Below are positions 4,292 through 5,694 of a stretch of 5,694 nt of DNA, in pieces. Position 1 is the stretch's first letter; each line of letters starts with the position of its first letter. The position numbers and the translations under genes are program-made. The notes below the pieces were generated by a model. The model saw only the letters and a list, made by a program, of their open reading frames with translations, ran no database searches and was not told where the DNA came from. This DNA is from Chromatiales bacterium (GTDB lineage: Bacteria; Pseudomonadota; Gammaproteobacteria; UBA6429; Thiohalophilaceae): positions 1-5,694 of the forward strand of contig JALTLP010000130.1 in the NCBI GenBank assembly GCA_027001895.1, in the 5' to 3' direction.

Positions 4292-5488
4292 TTATGTCAG
4301 ACTGACCCTGGCAAAACGGCGCTTGCCGACCTGATAAACGTGTTCTGTACCGGCTTTTATTTTTATATCGCGTGACGCCACTTTTTCACCATCAATTTTT
4401 ACTGCTCCCTGTTTAATCATGCGAAACGCATCAGAGGTACTGTTAACCAGTCCGGCTTGTTTTAACAGGTTGGCAATCGGCAGCTCGCCATCCTGAGAGG
4501 CAATGGATTTTTCTTCTATCTCATCCGGCATCGCACCTTTTTGAAAGCGTGCAATAAAGTTTTCACGTGCTTTTGTTGCTTCGGCATCACTATGAAAACG
4601 CGCAATAATTTCTTCGGCTAATAAAAACTTGATATCTCGCGGGTTCGCGCCAGCGTCTATCTGCTGTTTAAAACCGTCTATTTCAGATACCGGTCTGAAA
4701 CTAAGCAACTCAAAATAACGCCACATTAACTCATCCGATATCGACATAATTTTGCCAAAGATTTCATCCGGGGCTTCATCAATGCCAATATAGTTTCCAA
4801 GCGACTTGGACATTTTATTTACGCCATCGGTACCTTCAAGTAATGGCATTGTCATCACAACCTGCGGAGTTTGCCCGTAATGTTTTTGCAGCTCACGCCC
4901 TACCAGTAAATTAAATTTCTGGTCGGTACCGCCTAACTCAACATCGGCTTTCATCGCAACCGAATCGTAGCCCTGAATTAACGGGTATAAAAATTCATGG
5001 ATAGCAATGGGCTGGCCACCTTTATAACGCTTGTTGAAATCATCACGTTCCAGCATCCGCGCCACGGTATGTTTGGCAGCAAGCTGAATTAAATCCGCTG
5101 GTGTCATTTCGTTCATCCAGCTGGAGTTAAACATGACCCGCGTTTTTTCAGGATCGAGAATTTTAAAAATCTGCTGCTCATAGGTTTTTGCATTTTCAAT
5201 CACATCATCACGAGTCAGCGGTGGGCGCGTTGCCGATTTACCCGTTGGATCACCTATCATGCCGGTAAAGTCGCCGATTAAAAATAAAACTTCATGCCCC
5301 AGATCCTGGAACTGTCGCAGTTTGTTTATTAAAACAGTATGGCCAAGATGTAAGTCTGGTGCAGTCGGATCAAAGCCGGCTTTAATACGCAACGGTTTAC
5401 CGCTTTTAAGCCGATCAACCAGTTCTGCTTCCAGCAAAATTTCGTCACAGCCACGTTTTAATTGTACTAATGCATCTGCCTGGTTCAT
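4292..5488 (-). CDS. tyrS: Tyrosine--tRNA ligase (tyrosyl-tRNA synthetase), type 2
   Basis: A 398-aa cytoplasmic class I synthetase that activates tyrosine with ATP and charges tRNA-Tyr. The N-terminal Rossmann fold has the HIGH-type motif HLGH at 47-50 inside GFDPTAPDLHLGH, and the GDFTGMIGDPTGKS stretch at 72-85. The tyrosine-pocket region follows (QGYDS at 172-176, ADVELGGTDQ at 181-190), then KMSKS at 225-229. A C-terminal S4 RNA-binding domain (about 337-396) recognises the tRNA. Length and motifs fit the roughly 400-aa type 2 TyrS found in pseudomonads and many other proteobacteria rather than the 424-aa E. coli form. Start: ATG with GAG 6 bases upstream, a weak site; no alternative fits better. 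No T-box or attenuator was seen. Its stop is 11 nt from the convergent X-REC gene's stop. Confidence 0.98.
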   Translation of the reverse strand: MNQADALVQLKRGCDEILLEAELVDRLKSGKPLRIKAGFDPTAPDLHLGHTVLINKLRQFQDLGHEVLFLIGDFTGMIGDPTGKSATRPPLTRDDVIENAKTYEQQIFKILDPEKTRVMFNSSWMNEMTPADLIQLAAKHTVARMLERDDFNKRYKGGQPIAIHEFLYPLIQGYDSVAMKADVELGGTDQKFNLLVGRELQKHYGQTPQVVMTMPLLEGTDGVNKMSKSLGNYIGIDEAPDEIFGKIMSISDELMWRYFELLSFRPVSEIDGFKQQIDAGANPRDIKFLLAEEIIARFHSDAEATKARENFIARFQKGAMPDEIEEKSIASQDGELPIANLLKQAGLVNSTSDAFRMIKQGAVKIDGEKVASRDIKIKAGTEHVYQVGKRRFARVSLT

Positions 5489-5694
5489 GTTACGCTCGAT
5501 TTAATTACTCAAATTTATTGTTAACTTGCCAGGCAAACCCGGCACTGAATACTGGCGGCGTACTTTAACATAGTGCGTTTATTGTTAGCGTACTTTTTTG
5601 CCGCTTTTGCTTTTCGTAAAGGCCTGCTTACACCTGATAAGTGAGCATTTACCCACAAACACGCAAACTGTTCATTTTTTAACCATTTTGTAGT
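5489..5694. other. Non-coding region upstream of tyrS
   Basis: About 200 bases with no credible reading frame on either strand. It should contain the tyrS promoter, but I found no convincing -35/-10 pair on the minus strand. A short palindrome TTGCC-A-GGCAA lies at 5526-5536, about 38 bases before the tyrS start. Any gene to the right begins beyond the window. Confidence 0.6.

Noticed and set aside
4282..4296. CATAA/TTATG hairpin between the convergent genes as a bidirectional terminator
   Set aside because: The stem is AT-only apart from one pair and no T-tract follows on either strand.
5259..5504. An 81-codon open frame on the plus strand
   Set aside because: It is a shadow of the 5' end of tyrS on the opposite strand.
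5526..5536. Palindrome TTGCC-A-GGCAA upstream of tyrS as an operator
   Set aside because: Arms of only 5 bp with no linked promoter found; too weak to call a regulatory site.

Overview
The window looks like a piece of a gammaproteobacterial chromosome with moderately AT-rich DNA. The 5' end of a 16S rRNA gene lies on the minus strand at the left edge, and its conserved 5' sequence and leader antitermination boxes match the enterobacterial/pseudomonad pattern. A type 2 tyrosyl-tRNA synthetase on the right also fits this group. I cannot name an order or genus from this sequence.

Layout. Positions 1-215 are the 16S 5' end (minus). Positions 216-601 are a complete rrn leader and promoter region, read right to left: P1 with a GC-rich discriminator, P2, boxB hairpin, boxA, boxC. 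A rho-independent terminator (628-652) separates it from a two-gene minus-strand operon: a CheY/Rcp1-like single-domain response regulator (2433-2906) followed 5 nt later by a REC-GGDEF-EAL protein (706-2427). A 251-bp divergent intergenic region (2907-3157) with a 16-bp palindrome leads to two plus-strand genes: a 76-aa protein (3158-3388) with its own strong terminator, and a 230-aa protein (3588-4280). The N-terminal ~77 residues of the latter are paralogous to the whole 76-aa protein, and its C-terminal half is another Rcp1-like REC domain. tyrS (4292-5488, minus) converges on it with an 11-nt gap. The last ~200 bases are non-coding.

How the genes may work together. The three REC domains all keep the acidic pocket, the phospho-accepting Asp and the Lys, so all look phosphorylatable, yet no histidine kinase is present. 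The only recognisable output is c-di-GMP synthesis and breakdown by the GGDEF-EAL protein. The main candidate for something undescribed is the small domain, here called 'X' (hallmark PR-[IL]-FKTSD), which occurs once alone and once fused in front of a REC domain. A plausible but untested model is a phosphorelay or protein-interaction module in which the free X protein and the X-REC protein interact or compete, feeding into the neighbouring c-di-GMP regulator. tyrS sits directly beside an rrn operon in some other gammaproteobacteria (from memory, Pseudomonas), so the 706-4280 block may be an insertion between two housekeeping loci.
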